A stretch of 64,000 bases of DNA from Protonemura montana. Its lineage: Eukaryota > Arthropoda > Insecta > Plecoptera > Nemouridae. Under the pieces are notes generated by a model. That model ran no database searches, was not told the origin of the DNA, and worked only from the letters and a program-made list of their open reading frames with translations. Where the stretch lies: positions 25,010,651-25,074,650 of the forward strand of contig OX387603.1 of the NCBI GenBank assembly GCA_947568835.1. Direction: 5' to 3'. Each line of letters starts with the position of its first letter. The stretch's first letter is position 1. This document shows, in pieces, positions 33,701-45,400 of the stretch. A program made the position numbers and the translations under genes.

Positions 33701-36700
33701 AAAATTACTAAATTCTAATTTCTTTTACACCTAGATATATTATAATTGCCTGTCACAAGTCCAGCTCTTATTATACATATAAAATAATATTATATAAATA
33801 TTGGCAGGTCACTGGTAAAATATTAAATTTATTAAAAAGAGGTCTGCACGAGTCCTTGTAGTAGAAACCTGGAGTGGTCGGATCATAACTGACCTCAGCC
33901 ATATACTTTAATGCTCGTTTTTGTAAAAGTAAAAGTTTCTTTGTGTATTATTATTTATAAATTAATACTGCTTTCTTAAAGGGGGGGTGAAGCCAAAAAA
34001 TCGATTTTCTAGTTTAATATTGATTGCATTAGGCTTGTAAAATGCATAAGATCACCGAAAACGCGAGATCTCTAGCTATTATGGTTGCGCTGTAATACGC
34101 GTCTCTGTTTGAAGGCATGACGTCACAGCCACCCTTCCTCGAGTGAGTAACAAGAGGTTTGCACCTTTCTTACGAGTGGGTAGACAAGTGATTTTTGACA
34201 TTTTTAACCACATTGGGTTTAGTAAACTTTGAGTACCTATACTATGTCAGGCTTGCAACCTTATCAATTTGAGCCCCGTGAATCATCAATCAATCATCAA
34301 AATCCTTGAGAACTGTCATTCTCATCAAATACACTAAAAATCGTCTCCAAGAACCAGTGTCCAGTAGCTCAATGGTTCAGAGCAACACCCGCGATAGGTG
34401 GAGATCGGGGTTTGAGTCCGCGTTAGGGCATCAATTTTTGAGACGGTTATAGTGTTGTTAATAATAAGATTTGATCATTGCTTATGTCCATCATAGTGTA
34501 AGTCACATATTTCGCACAAAATCAAGGAGAATCATACTGTCCATCGCCCGCTACTTTTACGTGCGTGGATGAATCTTTTAGATTATTTATGCTAATAGAT
34601 TTTTGTTAAAAAAATGACTGCTTGATTGCTGGAGCCACGAAACGTTTGACAATATTGTAGAATGCTCTCGTTGACATAAAACATAGCTGCATTATTTCGG
34701 CAAAAGACTGAAATGTAGTGACGCTCAAACCCTATAGGTACATTGACGCAGCTAAAACAATATTGCCTTGAGCAAATCGATTTGACGATTTTTGCGAGTG
34801 CCACAAGAGGACGTGGCCATTTACGCACTCTGTTTGGACTGTTAGAGATGAGCCTTTTGACGATTGATAGATTTTACTGATTTCATTTCCACATGTCGAA
34901 CAGAAAACAAAAAGTTCCTTTAAACATTCCCAGAACACTATAAATGACAGAAACTTTCGGGAATTCCGGCTGTCTCTTGTAGAGTTTTTCATTGGAACCT
35001 CATGGAGTCGTCTTCGTCGTCCGAATTCTCACTTTCACACCTAAATTATTCATCCAAGTAAATGGGATGGGCGCCGTCATCCATGTCATCGTTAGTGTCT
35101 GTCAAATTTTCTCCAATTAATTGACACTGCATAGCGATCTCAGCGATTACTTCCGAGTTCCGGTTCAGCACAAATAGGTATCCAGTTGTTCCTCAATGAG
35201 TTGGTTGGAAGACTCGGCTATTGCTTCATTAACAATTTTTCTCCGAATGTAAGTTGATTGTCGTCGTTTGTTTACGTCTGAGATACGGCCCGATGCTGAA
35301 GGTGCGTCTGCAGTCGGGATGCCCGCCGCCGCCGCCGTTCATCGTAATTTTATTGACGGGACTGCATCTGTTTTTAATATTCGTCGAGATTGTCCATCAT
35401 TTTATCCGAACTGAACTTTTAATCTAGGGTCAATCTCGAAATTACTGCCAGTAAAATGAATCGAGCAAACTACAGATGATTTACTTGGAGCGAACCCAAC
35501 GCGGTTAATTTTCTAGACCCATGCGCGGCGTATATCAGGAAACTTATTTGTATTTGGAAATTCATGGAAGCTCACCAGTTCACCATTAACGATTGTCTTC
35601 TTCCTCCGTCGTCGATTGGCACAACCAAAAACACAGCAGATCGGCACATGACAGAACGATACAACAATCACAAGTTAGTCTTGCACAGCGCGCATCCCAC
35701 CACTGAATCTTGCTGAAGCTTGCGATAGAGGGTGGATATGACGTCACTGCCTAGAGCGCGATTTCTTGTGCGGCCAGATAAGATACTCGTGAACGAGATG
35801 TCAGATTAATGTCGCGTTTTCAACGTTTCTGATTCTAAATAGAAATACTAACTAAATAATAAATAAAACTTTGACTTCACCCCCTTAAGAGACAAAACGT
35901 CAACAAAAACGTTAAACATCACAAATCAAATAAATTCTGCTGATATGACAACCTGTGTGGTTGGTTGGTTACCAACCATATCGCGCGCGGTATTGCCGAC
36001 GTAAGGACTAAAATCGACTAAAATCAGACATTTTAGTGCCTTAAGGTATCAGGCGCCCAGCCGACAAAAGAGTATCGCCATATCTCGCTGCATCGCAGTC
36101 CGTGGGACGTGACAGGCCATATGTTCGATCGAACCCTCCATGACGTATCGACCGACTGAACTGACAGGTCATCCATTCCAAGATGGTACTTATCAAGTTG
36201 AGATGTGAGAAAGACGAAATTAGCAAATGTGACTGAACTGTCGGTATAGAACCGCTGAGTCTCCGACTCTCTCGGGCCAGTCTTCGCTGTCTACCTGTCG
36301 CTGACGCCTGGCAGGACCTGGCCAAATATGTCGAAACCTTTGGTCGAAACTAACCAAAGCAAGGCAGTGGTTCGAGCTGATAATGGACAAAAACTATTTA
36401 TTAAGTTTTATCGAACAAACGTAGGACGCCACTCACTTCTTGGGAGAGGAACCAGGCTATGGAATAGCCTGTCATTCAATGAACTTGCCAAAACTGTAAA
36501 ATTGTAAAACTGTATAGTAACTACCGGATAGTGCAATTTATTTTTAAGTTGCTAATAAAACCATTATTATTATCATTATTACATAAGGCCTTAGCAAGCC
36601 ACTCAGCATGGAACGGCATCACTGAGTCCATTTTAAAGGCACTTTTCACTGGCAAATCTGACCATGCTCAGAAGTAACATCTACCAAGGTACAAGACAGA

Positions 36701-38086
36701 CATGGGCCGTTTCTTCTTTTTGGGCAGCTTGATACGCCCGTGGAATCAGTCACTAAAGCCTGTGATAGAGACTTTCCTAGTTGAATTCTTTGCAATTACT
36801 AACATTTTACCTGACAGTGTATAGTTGTGGTTAGTTACACAAATGTTGATATACTTATCATCAATCAATTCATTCAATTCGCATATTCATTCACTCACAT
36901 GCAGGACGAGATGCATTGGCGCAGATGATCGCCAGGCTGAGTATCTGCGGCAGCACTGTTGGGTGTGCAATCTCAATGAGTTCGGCGAGCGTGGCAGGCA
37001 GCAGACTTCGCTCCATGGCGGCCAGGCAGTGGTCCACGCTGACCCGGGCTGGGGGCTTCCGGTGCATGAAGGCCATCAGCAAGCAGTGAAGAACCTCGAG
37101 CACCAGGAGCTGCAGTTCCTCCCCTTCGGCCGTAGCCACCAAATAACCTTTTGGGAGGTGGCACGCTCCATCAGTTACGATAGTCTACCACTGTTTGAGG
37201 ATGTACTCAGGCTTTTAAGTCCCTCGTTAAAAAAAGTATTGAAGCTCACATTAGTTGAACACCCACTTCATAACTTAGAAGAGTTCCAAATTATCTTATC
37301 ATTCTAATCTTCAGATTTGTATACATGAAAATCTAGGGTAAGGAAGAAGACCACATAAAATATGCAAATTTGTCCAGTTTTCATTCTTGTTTGTACATGG
37401 AAATAAACTTAAATTTATTTTTGGCAAAGACCTGAATCTGAAATGATTTGCTTAGACCCAACAGCCAGCTTGCTACACTGCAATATGTCCTGCATTCATA
37501 GAAAATGATTGAACACAAAAATTGTTTCAAAGCATTTTCACTGCTAGCCTTTTTTTGCTAGCAGCAGTTTGATGCTCACCAAGGAGTGTGAAATACTGCT
37601 CCAGCTCGGCTGCAAAGCGCAGGACATCCGAGGATTTCTCTAGTAGTGGAGGTAGACGGCAGCGCTGTAAGATTCGAGTCAGAGCGTCTCGGTACTCACA
37701 GACTTGACCCAGCCGTTCGGACAGATGTTCAAGTACCACCATTAACAATGATAAGTCTGACAGAGGCTAGTGGCACAGTCAAGGAACAATGGGAAACAAC
37801 GGGTTGTGAAATTAAAATCTAAGTGAATATCAACGTTTGCTTTCACTCAACGAAGTCCTATTTAAGTTGGGTTTTGTTGCAACCAAAAGGCTAGCACATT
37901 TAAGGATACAAAGCCATCGTTGGAGAGGCGTAGATATCCGTCGATGAGAATCAGATGCCGGTAAATCATCTTTCTGGCCGTTTCATCTTGAAGTAGCTCG
38001 CAGAGTTTCTGTACCAGGTAATGTGGATCGCGAAGTTTGCACTCCTCCAGCCCCGAATATTCTTTCCAGTGAGGATCTTCGCACAT
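21741..38086 (-). CDS. CFAP69: Cilia- and flagella-associated protein 69
   Basis: Fifteen exons were recognised, 5' to 3': 37910-38086, 37580-37766, 36899-37147, about 29192-29396, 28239-28372, 27084-27235, 26724-26914, 26363-26514, about 25695-25882, 25347-25458, 24671-24872, 24157-24374, 23511-23714, 22443-22667, 21741-21884. They code for roughly 910 aa; human CFAP69 is 941. CFAP69 is an armadillo-fold protein needed for sperm flagellum assembly and for olfactory cilia. Family landmarks visible here include GFPLSDL across exons 1-2, WTTAQSAKL in exon 7, GGVYALLDMM in exon 10, RPKVYSIL in exon 12, LALKIGEVWAEV in exon 13 and FIARTSDN in exon 14. Helical repeats fill the first two thirds and a charged coiled coil the end. 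The 3' ends of exons 4 and 9 are uncertain, and a small exon may be missing between 25458 and 25695. The start ATG at 38086 has an in-frame TAA two codons upstream; an extra 5' exon is possible. Confidence 0.88.
21925..22270 (+). repeat. 5S-derived SINE cluster in the last CFAP69 intron
   Basis: Two, perhaps three, 5S-like heads lie in a row: GAGATCACCAAAGTTCAGCAG with TTGGATGGGTAACC (about 22008-22063), then GAGATCCACAAATTTAAACAACACTG (about 22102-22130), and a weaker GGATGGGTAAC near 21960. The shared body follows at 22175-22260 (TTCTGTTCGGGAGAGAGGG, then CTTGCTTATCAACCTCTCG). Retroposon copies appear to have inserted next to each other. Confidence 0.65.
23215..23345 (+). repeat. 5S-derived SINE, second type
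   Basis: The stretch ATCACCACGTTAAGCAGCAT, AATTGGATGGGTGACTGC, TTGGGAACACCATGTGCC follows the order of 5S rRNA from box A through box C to the 3' end better than the other copies. The usual GGGAGAGAGGTTGG body is absent. It lies in the CFAP69 intron between exons 13 and 14 and is probably an older or different 5S-derived retroposon or 5S pseudogene. Confidence 0.65.
24425..24515. repeat. TATGCCAG-type short tandem repeat
   Basis: Units of about 10-16 bp built on CTATGCCAGT or TTTGCCAGTC repeat eight or more times. They lie within about 50-140 bp upstream (minus-strand sense) of the CFAP69 exon 12 acceptor, so length changes could affect the branch-point region. No protein is coded. Confidence 0.7.
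25005..25275. repeat. 66-68-bp tandem repeat, four units
   Basis: Units begin GCTCCTGTCCAACAGCACCAAGG and include CGGCCACCGCTTAGCCTTGT. Starts are at about 25005, 25073, 25139 and 25207, with a degenerate unit before them. The unit resembles the tail of the 5S-type SINE at 6860-6910 (CTCCTGTCGAAAAGCACCAAGG), so the array probably grew from a SINE tail. It lies in a CFAP69 intron. Confidence 0.75.
28730..28905 (+). repeat. 5S-derived SINE, head plus body
   Basis: The head reads GAGATCACCGAAGTTAAGCAACACTG and then TATTGGATGTGTGACC, the 5S-like promoter boxes. The body TTTGGGAGAGAGGTTGGAGG and CTTGCTTATCAACCTCTGG follows. Along the shared part it is the closest match to the element at 6725-7175. 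It lies in the CFAP69 intron between exons 4 and 5. The tail is lost. Confidence 0.75.
29552..29585 (+). repeat. Poly-G run
   Basis: Thirty-three of 34 bases are G, broken by one C at 29563. It is a candidate G-quadruplex on the plus strand, which is the non-template strand for no known gene here (CFAP69 is on the minus strand). Its exact length may reflect sequencing or assembly error. Confidence 0.7.
30208..30283 (+). repeat. Degenerate tRNA-like module
   Basis: The segment CGTAGTCGAACGGTGAGG resembles a tRNA D-arm (box A). GGTCCACGATCGAATCCCGATC resembles a T-arm with box B, 35-40 bases later. Stem pairing is poor, so this is not called as a functional tRNA. It is unique within copy 1 of the complex repeat. 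Confidence 0.4.
30861..30945 (+). repeat. tRNA-like module followed by a T-run
   Basis: CTCGAGTGGTCGAGCGGTAAGAG is a D-arm-like box A. CTGCGTTCGATCACC is a T-arm-like box B about 40 bases later. A run of eight T follows within about 15 bases, as at a Pol III terminator. The partner module in copy 2 (32129-32215) has the same layout. T-stem pairing is largely lost, so I call it a SINE-like or pseudo-tRNA unit. Confidence 0.5.
31600..32890. repeat. Complex repeat with tRNA-like modules, copy 2
   Basis: It repeats the landmarks of copy 1 in the same order and orientation: a tRNA-like module (about 31608-31665), CTCGAGTCGCTCTGGTATCAAA, GGCGGCAAGATTCG (about 31887), GTGGTCGAGATTTGTTCAGATT (about 32045), a tRNA-like module (about 32130), GGCTGCCAGGTGGCGCC, CGCTCCAAGAAAAAG with GAGCCCGACTGG, and TGTACCAAGTATCACCGAACC (about 32752). 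Spacing to copy 1 varies from about 1268 to 1602 bp, so indels separate two diverged direct copies. Confidence 0.6.
32950..33050 (+). repeat. tRNA-like module followed by a T-run
   Basis: GGTGAGTGGCCGGGCGGTTG resembles box A. CCAGATTCGTATCCCGGC resembles box B. About 12 bases later comes a run of ten T. It is the third such unit after copies 1 and 2, and different in sequence, as if several tRNA types were captured. Pairing is imperfect. Confidence 0.4.
33051..33979. other. AT-rich intron sequence, nothing recognised
   Basis: No open frame, inverted repeat or promoter-like pattern stands out between the tRNA-like repeats and the TTAA element. Short AATGCTAAA repeats near 33663-33705 are simple-sequence. 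Confidence 0.5.
34364..34445 (+). repeat. tRNA-derived SINE inside the TTAA transposon
   Basis: CCAGTAGCTCAATGGTTCAGAGC is a clear box A region. GAGATCGGGGTTTGAGTCCGCG is a clear box B region, and GGGCATCAATTTTTG with a T-run follows. The B-box block matches the two remnants in NUP214 intron 13. It probably inserted after the transposon. Confidence 0.6.
34606..34992 (-). pseudogene. Transposase fragment, Kolobok-like, with internal stop
   Basis: The reading from 34992 holds a CSTCG zinc-knuckle-like pair, then CVNGH, then a GNIVLAASMYL stretch. This order (CxxC, C..H, then a GN-L-A hydrophobic helix) is seen in uncharacterised TTAA-type transposases. A TAG interrupts the frame at about 34729-34731. 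The same frame then continues with a plausible FQSFAE..MST.AFY segment to a TAA at 34606-34608. Only a middle portion survives; the catalytic acidic residues are not visible. It is not a host gene. Confidence 0.6.
36410..36590 (+). mobile_element. LINE 3' end fragment
   Basis: The plus strand contains the same block as 13140-13440 in opposite orientation: GTAGGACGCCACTCACTTCT, then CTATGGAATAGCCTGTCATTC, then GAACTTGCCAAAACTGT, ending in ATTATTATTATCATTATT. This is the CR1/jockey-like ORF2 end plus short 3' UTR and microsatellite. It is 5' truncated and lies in the large CFAP69 intron. Confidence 0.65.
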
Positions 38087-39490
38087 ATCTTACAATAGAG
38101 CTTCTCAAATAAATTATCTACAGCAACCTGTTTTTGGGAAACTGTCTGGACAGCTGGAGGAGGCTTACTGGAAACTAGGCGATTGTCAGATGTTTAAAAA
38201 AAAATATTTGCATTGATTTCAGAATAAAAGCAACAGTCAATTTGGTGAATAAGATGATGAAATAATTCTTTAATGGGTGTACTTTCTTTTCACCCCAGAT
38301 CACTTCTGTACATTAGAGTAGAACAAGAAAACAATGAAGTAAATATCTTGGTAGGAATTTATATATGCAGGTTGCCAACAATTACCTGCAGTTGCATGAA
38401 TTGTTGAACTGAACTAGTTAACTCCTCCAACACACAGCACAATAAAAATATTTCCCTATAAGCTTCGTTGCTCTAGCTGTCTCTCATTAATGCACCACAA
38501 ATGCTACCCTTTTTTACAGTGTATAATCTCTGGATAATTGTTTAGTATATTATTATTCACACGCCAACTAGCATCAACTTGTTTGAAGCTAGAAATATTT
38601 AATTAAAAAAATACTCAACTCTGTGGGGTGGTTTCCGTGTAGATTTAAATTAGATAGGACACTCGAATCTATGCTATGTTTAGTCTGGTAAGTCTGTCTT
38701 ATGCACTCTCAGATTGCTTGCGATAAACAGGTAAAATATATCCCTGCCTTTTTGTGTTGGAAGCTAGGCTATTGACAAATACAATGCAAATGCATTCATT
38801 TGGTGCTAACGAACATATCACTAAAATTACAAGGTAAACGTTGTGTTATACAATATTAAATATTTGCATTATGTATCTCAGGTCCCTAAGACAAAAATGT
38901 AATAGATACATTCATGCATTTCTCAGTCATTGATTGATTCAAATCTATCAAGTTACAAACCCTTTTGAAAAAATCTAGAGAAAGAAACAAAGAACAACTC
39001 TTAATTGCTAACCTATCCTTGTACTGCCATTATTAATAGAGATATGGCGACGCATAGCAAGCTACGCTGAGACAATAAAAGCGCTTGATTCGTTTGGAAC
39101 GAATCAATCTCCCCTCCCAGCTCGTTTCCATCACAGAATTTTTAGTTTTCCAGCAACAGGAATGTTCATCTGCCCCTCCCGATCGCCATTAACCAGTTCC
39201 TGATTGCAACAAACAGGTGGTGTACCATAGGCGAAAGCAATTACCAACATGATCCAAACCAAAAATCTTAGACAATTCACTGAACTAAAATCTAGCGCAA
39301 GATAAAGAATTTCAAAATATATAATAGGTATATAAACTGTCGACCTTTAACAACGAATAAACAACGAAAGAAACTAAGATAGCTCATTTTAGTCTGCAAT
39401 GGCTCTTAATGTCAGTGAGCTGGCTGGCTCCCAGCAGCATGTAGCTGGTAGAGCTCGACCCCTTTGTTTCACGTGACGGGTCTAGCCGAT
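38087..39490. other. Spacer between CFAP69 5' end and GAPVD1 3' end
   Basis: About 1.4 kb holds the CFAP69 promoter and 5' UTR and the GAPVD1 3' UTR. No conserved element or close canonical poly(A) hexamer for GAPVD1 was found. No open frame resembles a gene. Confidence 0.5.
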
Positions 39491-42400
39491 TCACTCGTTG
39501 TAGTCCATGGTCTTGATGAACTCGACAGCCGAGCAGAACTGTGTCCACCAGTACTGATCCTCGCCCTCCATGCGGTTGCCATGGTAGCTCTCCACAAACT
39601 GAATGGTGGAAAGCAGTGCAGGTGGGTTGGCCTGGAAAGAAATCAATCATGTTTCCAAACTTCTCGGAACAAGTTTCAACTCAACAGTCACAGAAGTCAC
39701 AGTCATACAAGTCTTGCACGTTTCAGTAGTAAACAGAACACAGTATTTACTTTGCCCATTTCTGGGCCTTTCTGCCATTTTGCTCTAATTAGAGGGGGAC
39801 TTAAAAAACTTAGCTGACACAGTTAGAACACACAGGGCCATTAAGTGATTAACAGACAGTTACAAATCTAAAACATCTTCTGATTGGCTCATGCTTGGCA
39901 AATAACAAATTAATGGACTGTTAAACCTGGCCCTTAGAATAATTTAGACATTCACCCAAAGGAGGATGCTGGCAGCCGTAACTGCAATTGTTTACCACAG
40001 TTGCAGTTACTAGGGCTTTACAAACACAATTTTAGTTGCATTGTGATGAGTGAAGCTATTTTTTTTTTCTCCACCATTTCTTTATTTTTCTTCGGGAGGC
40101 AGAAGTGGGGGATACACCCTCAAGTCTCTATACAATTATTTCAATGTTTTTTGTTCACCAATAACTAGAGCCACGATTATATGGTGATGCGCGAAATCGC
40201 GAATTGTTCTTATCTCTTGTTTTTCTTACAAATGAGTGCCATTCATTGAATTCCCAACTCAAATATGTAAGAAGCTCATCGCGACAAAACGCGAAATTCA
40301 CGAAAAATCATCCATAACACCGAAATCAACTACTTCCCGCGAAATCATCGCGAAATGAGCCTTTTCCCATCCAATTATCTTAAATTTCAGATAATCTGTT
40401 CTTTTTTCATTTTTATCATACCACATATCACGGAAAATAAATAAACAAACAAAAAAACCCATTTCACTAAAATGTGTGTATTTTGCGAAATAGCCACTAA
40501 TTTCCATTCAAAAAATTTTAAATGTTTATTTTATCTCTCTAAACACACATTTCCATGAATTTGTCAGATTATTTCCCCCAGTCTTGTTGTCAGGTCTGTT
40601 CCTCATCAAATGCTGTCAACATTCCTAAGTTTAGGGGGTAGAAGTAGTGGGGCAAATTGTTTGCTGTAGGAAACTATTGCCATTGGTTGGCTGAATCTTC
40701 CCCTCCTTGCCATGTGAGCACCAGCACCACATGCATTCAGTCTATATAGAGATTAGCTGGGATTTCAAATTTCAATGGCATGTATTACATTTTTGACTTT
40801 TGAGGATCAAACAAAGCAACTCTTTGTGAGTGATGGATATATTTTGATGTGTGGAATCTAAAACAGCAGACTTGTCTGGGAGAAAAAAGACAATCTTGCA
40901 AAGTATGTTGTTAGTACCAGGCAGTGGGTCTAATTCAAATTATCATGGACATAAAAATCTCAAACCCCTCACAGACAAACTTTTTAGTTTTAAACTCTTT
41001 TTGGAAAATTAGTGTTACAAATAGGAGCTAATTGAAATTAATTTAATTTTGCATCAATAATAATAAAAACATGGAGCTTATACGGATAAATGTTTCTTGT
41101 GTCTTATTTGTTTTGTAGTTTTCTTGTGGCGTAACAATGTATTTTATGAAACATAAAGGTTTAGCTACATTTTATAGGAACTTATTGAACAGAAACACTA
41201 TGTATAACTATTCTTCTTTTTTTCGTCACCTATGTCCGAAATCTGCTATAGACATGAAATTCTGTACTTTTTCCATAACACCGCCATAACACCGAAATCC
41301 AAAAAGCTTACCACGAAATTAACGAAATCATAACACCATAAAATCTTGGCTCTACCAATAACTCCTTTAATTTTGTACTGTAAAAGCTGTCAAATGGAAA
41401 CAATTTCTGTAAATGTTAACCAAACAATGCCCTGGATTTCACTGAAATATAAAGGGGATTGCAGTAGAGAGCACAATAAGTTGTTCTAAAAATTTAATCA
41501 GAATCGGAGCAGCCGTTTGGCCTGGAAGAAACAAACACACACATCGGTGCTATTTTTAGGGGGTGACAAAATTGAAGATTTGACAGACAAGTGCACAATT
41601 AAAGCGATTAACTATTGATCTCATTTGAACAAAAGTGACCACCTTGCTTCCCAAGAATGAAACAAATCAACCATGCAGAACCGAGCTGTAAGAAATGCCG
41701 GCCGCACCTTGATAATGACGTAGACAAGCACGGGAGTGAAGTCATCTGCGGCCGGCGGGGGCCCGGCCATCGCCAGCAGATTCATGATGGTGGCGGCACA
41801 ACGCAGCACACACTGCAGCTTGTCGTTGGGCGTTGTGTACGCGGCCAGCGCGGCAACCTGCGCCTGCGCAGACGGCCACGGACACTCGTACTGGAACCTG
41901 TGCAAAAACGCATCGGTCCAGGTCAGTGGTCCATCCGAAAAATATGACAAGCATTAGCCAGGGTCGATCGGAAGGCTAAGCAAGCACAAGAGCTGGAACT
42001 TATAGCCAATTCTGGTGTTTAGATCACGTCATTGCTTGCCTAATGTTTCAAAGCATGCACTCCAATGGTATGTATAACCGTTGAGTGTAGGTTATAGGTA
42101 GAGTTTCAACGTCAATGTTACAGTCTCTGCGTGAAAAATGACTACCTTACCGACAAAAATGCAGAGTACCGGAAGTTCACGTTAAGTGGAGCCACTGTCG
42201 TATGAATTTTAATTTCGATATTTCTCGTAGGTTAACTCACTTTTGAAACTTTTCATGCTCAAAAAATCTTCATCAATGTTTACCTCAACGATCGATATAC
42301 ACGTAACAATATTAAGAAGCGAGTAAATACGATAAATATCGAAATTAAATTTCAGACGACAGTGGCTCCACTTAACGTGAACTTCCGGTACTCTGCATTT

Positions 42401-45400
42401 TTGTCGGTAAGGTAGTCATCTTTCACGCAGAGACTGTAACATTGACGTTGAAACTCTACCTATAACCTACACTCAACGGTATAACCTTTCAATTAGTAAG
42501 ACCAAAGTCATAGCTTCCACAGATATACCAACCATATGGAAGAATGACTACGCATAAGAAATCGTAGCTCTAGAAATCTGTTACAGGAGTATGTTGGCAT
42601 TGCCATCGTAAGAAAGAGATGGTTACGACAGAGAAACCAGTAGAACGAGTGAGAAGAGACTAAATTGCAATTAGCGCCAACCATTGGCAGACAACCAAAC
42701 AATTCAAGCTTGTAGGCGAGGGGAATGTCAAAAATTTTTCAAGGCTCCCCTAACACAAGGTTTCGTGCAGCAATTAAAACCGAGAGACGAGGCTGAAAAA
42801 TCTGTATAAGTTATTTCCGTTAAAAGACGTTGCAATAGCAGCCTGTGCGGTCGTCACTTGTCCCCACGAGGTATTGGCTTGCAGCGAGGCCTGGTTACCT
42901 TGCGGGGATGCGGAGGTCGCGGTGGTTTGGCGTTACGACCGCGGCGAGCTTGCCGATGTGCTGGCGCAGGACTGAGTCGCGCGATACGTCGCCATCGCCG
43001 TTGGGGAACATTGCGTTGCCGTAGACGCGGCCAATCAGGGCACGCGAAGCTGCCGTTTGCGCCTCCGAGAGCTGCCACTCGTTGCAGTCTGGCGGCAAAG
43101 GGGATGAATGAGGATGATTATTACCTAGCAGACACAAACTAAGGATAACAGTGGGATGATGGTAACATTAATGATGGTAAACACACAGCTATAAAGCTCA
43201 TTCCAAGTTGGTACAAGTAGAGAGTGGCATTGTTTGAAGATGGAAGCAATGCTTGCTTGCTGAATCTCCTACATGGGAAGACCAGTGAAATCATAAATCT
43301 CGCACAGAAGTGTTTGTTGAAGGAGATATGGAAGTAAAATCATTAAGAAAACAGTTTGAAGAGTTAAAAGAAGTTGGAGGCTAGGAATTTTCATGTAGTT
43401 TCTTGCCACAGTCAAGACAATAGCAACAGCAATAAAAAATATTGATAAATATGTAGTAAGAGGCAGCTATACTAATTTATTAGCTATGGGAGTAGATTAT
43501 GGAATTTAAGGTAGGTAGATAAGTTAGTTTTAATTTGAGTATCAAAAGACCAACTGCTCGCCAACAGTTCAGACTAACAACTAGCTTTCTGATTTCTAAT
43601 CTGAGAAGTAAACAATCTCTGTTTAGTACTGAATTGTTAAAAGGGCTAACCACTAAGAGTAGTCTATTTCAAACAATTGAAACAAGACTGGCACACGCTG
43701 AATATCAACAAATACAAGGTCTCGGGTAGTTCGGATTGCCACTGACCGATCCATACGGGGTCTGCTTCCATCTCGGCTGCGAGCCTGCGCAGGAACGCGT
43801 CTAGCAGGTCGACCTTCTCGTCAGGCAGCGTTAGCTGCGCAAAGTCGTTGACAAAGTCGTTAACGACGTCGGCACGGCGCTCAAGGAACAGCCGGACGCA
43901 GACGTGGAGCAAGAAGCGGCGGCAAACGCTGCCGTCACCTGCCACGCGCTGGCAAAGCCTGTGGACATAAATGCAGCGGTGGCATTTCAGGGCTGCGGAA
44001 GATCAACAATTTGAGGTTTTTTGGGGAATGTCAAGTATCTCGAGGCAGATGTTGTGTGTAATGAACAGGTTTTAATGGTTCAATACATACTCTTGCAGAA
44101 TATGAACTGGATATGAATATGCCTTGTTACAAGCCAATAGGTTTTCCTGAACCCAATCGAGTAACTTTCAGCCAACAGTGTCAGGTGGCAGACATTTTTT
44201 CTAGTGTGACAGAGGCATGAAGGCACATTGTCAAAAAAGTATGTCTATTTCAATTCCGGCTAGTTCCAGCCAGCCAGTTGGCAAATTTGTGCAAATTACG
44301 AAAGACTACCAATGACAGAGTATTTAAAACTAGGGCTTCGCAAACGTAATTTAAGTTGTGTTGTTAGATGAGCGTAGCGATATTTAGCAATGATAAAATA
44401 TGAAGCCGATCCATGGCATGGGTCAAGGCAAAACAGCCAAAATTCACAAAATGAAGTTGAAAATATGTGAATAAAAAGAGAAATAAAACACATGCCAGCT
44501 CAAAAACTTAACAACTACTTCATTATGATGTATTTCACATCTTTGCAAAGTCTGGTGGAAAAACATCAAACATTTTTGGCTGTAAACCTCCAAAACTTAT
44601 AAAAAAAAACCTGAAAAATGTCATATATTTCAAATAGTTTCAAAACCATTTCACTGATTTTGCTGAAACTTGTAGGCGGTTTAAGTTGAGAACACAAAAG
44701 TGTGCTCTGCAAATTTCGTTTAAATCGGATTAGGCATTTAACCTAATCCGTGAAAAAAAAAACACTCACACACAAGTGATTTTTTCTGGGGTAAGTTAAA
44801 TTGAAGATTTAGCTCCGCTTGCTCTGCTTGCTAGACTCATCAATTATTTCAAAAGAAAATTGACCGCTCAATGCATGTAGCTAGTTAACAAGACAGTCCA
44901 ACGACAAACCTGTCGAGGTGTGCAATGGTGGAGAGCAGGCCCTGTCGGCTGCGAACAAGGTATGACGCGTACGGAGCACGATGTTGGTAATCCTCACGCA
45001 ACGATTGAAACAGTTTGCGGCAGCCATCGGAGTCGAACAGCCTTATGCACCGCACGGTTTCCTAGAAATCACAAGAAGTATGTTCCGTTAATCTATCGTC
45101 TCTTGAAAGCAGTTTTAATATTTTCAGAAGTACAACCACCCTTAAAAATAGCTAACACATAGCCTTCTTGCCTAAAGCTCTGATTAAAGATATATATCCA
45201 AGCTCTACATAGATCTGTAATGAAGCTCTTATTGGTGAATGCTAATAAAAGCATTTGTGTTGACCATTTTTCTCGGCGGTTCTTAGTCTAAAAATACCGT
45301 AGCTTCTTCAATGTGACATTTCTCTTCGGAACTTTTACAATATGTTGAGTGATTGCAAAAAATTTACCTGAAGATGGGCGACAAGTTGACGATCTTGCAA

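Larger units (their letters stand above)
33980..35884 (-). mobile_element. Decayed Kolobok-like DNA transposon, TTAA-flanked
   Basis: The left end reads AGGGGGGGTGAAGCCAAA. The right end, reversed, reads GGGGGTGAAGTCAAA. TTAA flanks both sides (33976-33979 and 35885-35888). The 1.9-kb element carries a broken transposase piece on the minus strand (34606-34992). A tRNA-like SINE at about 34364-34440 interrupts it. TTAA targets with a zinc-finger-like transposase fit the Kolobok superfamily; piggyBac is the alternative. Confidence 0.65.
29397..36898 (-). other. CFAP69 intron 3, 7.5 kb, repeat-filled
   Basis: This intron separates exon 3 (36899-37147) from exon 4 (29192-29396) and is several times longer than the other introns of the gene. 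It holds a poly-G run, the tRNA-like direct repeats (about 30.0-33.0 kb), a decayed TTAA transposon (33980-35884) and a LINE end (36.4 kb). No unrelated host gene is visible inside it. Confidence 0.7.
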
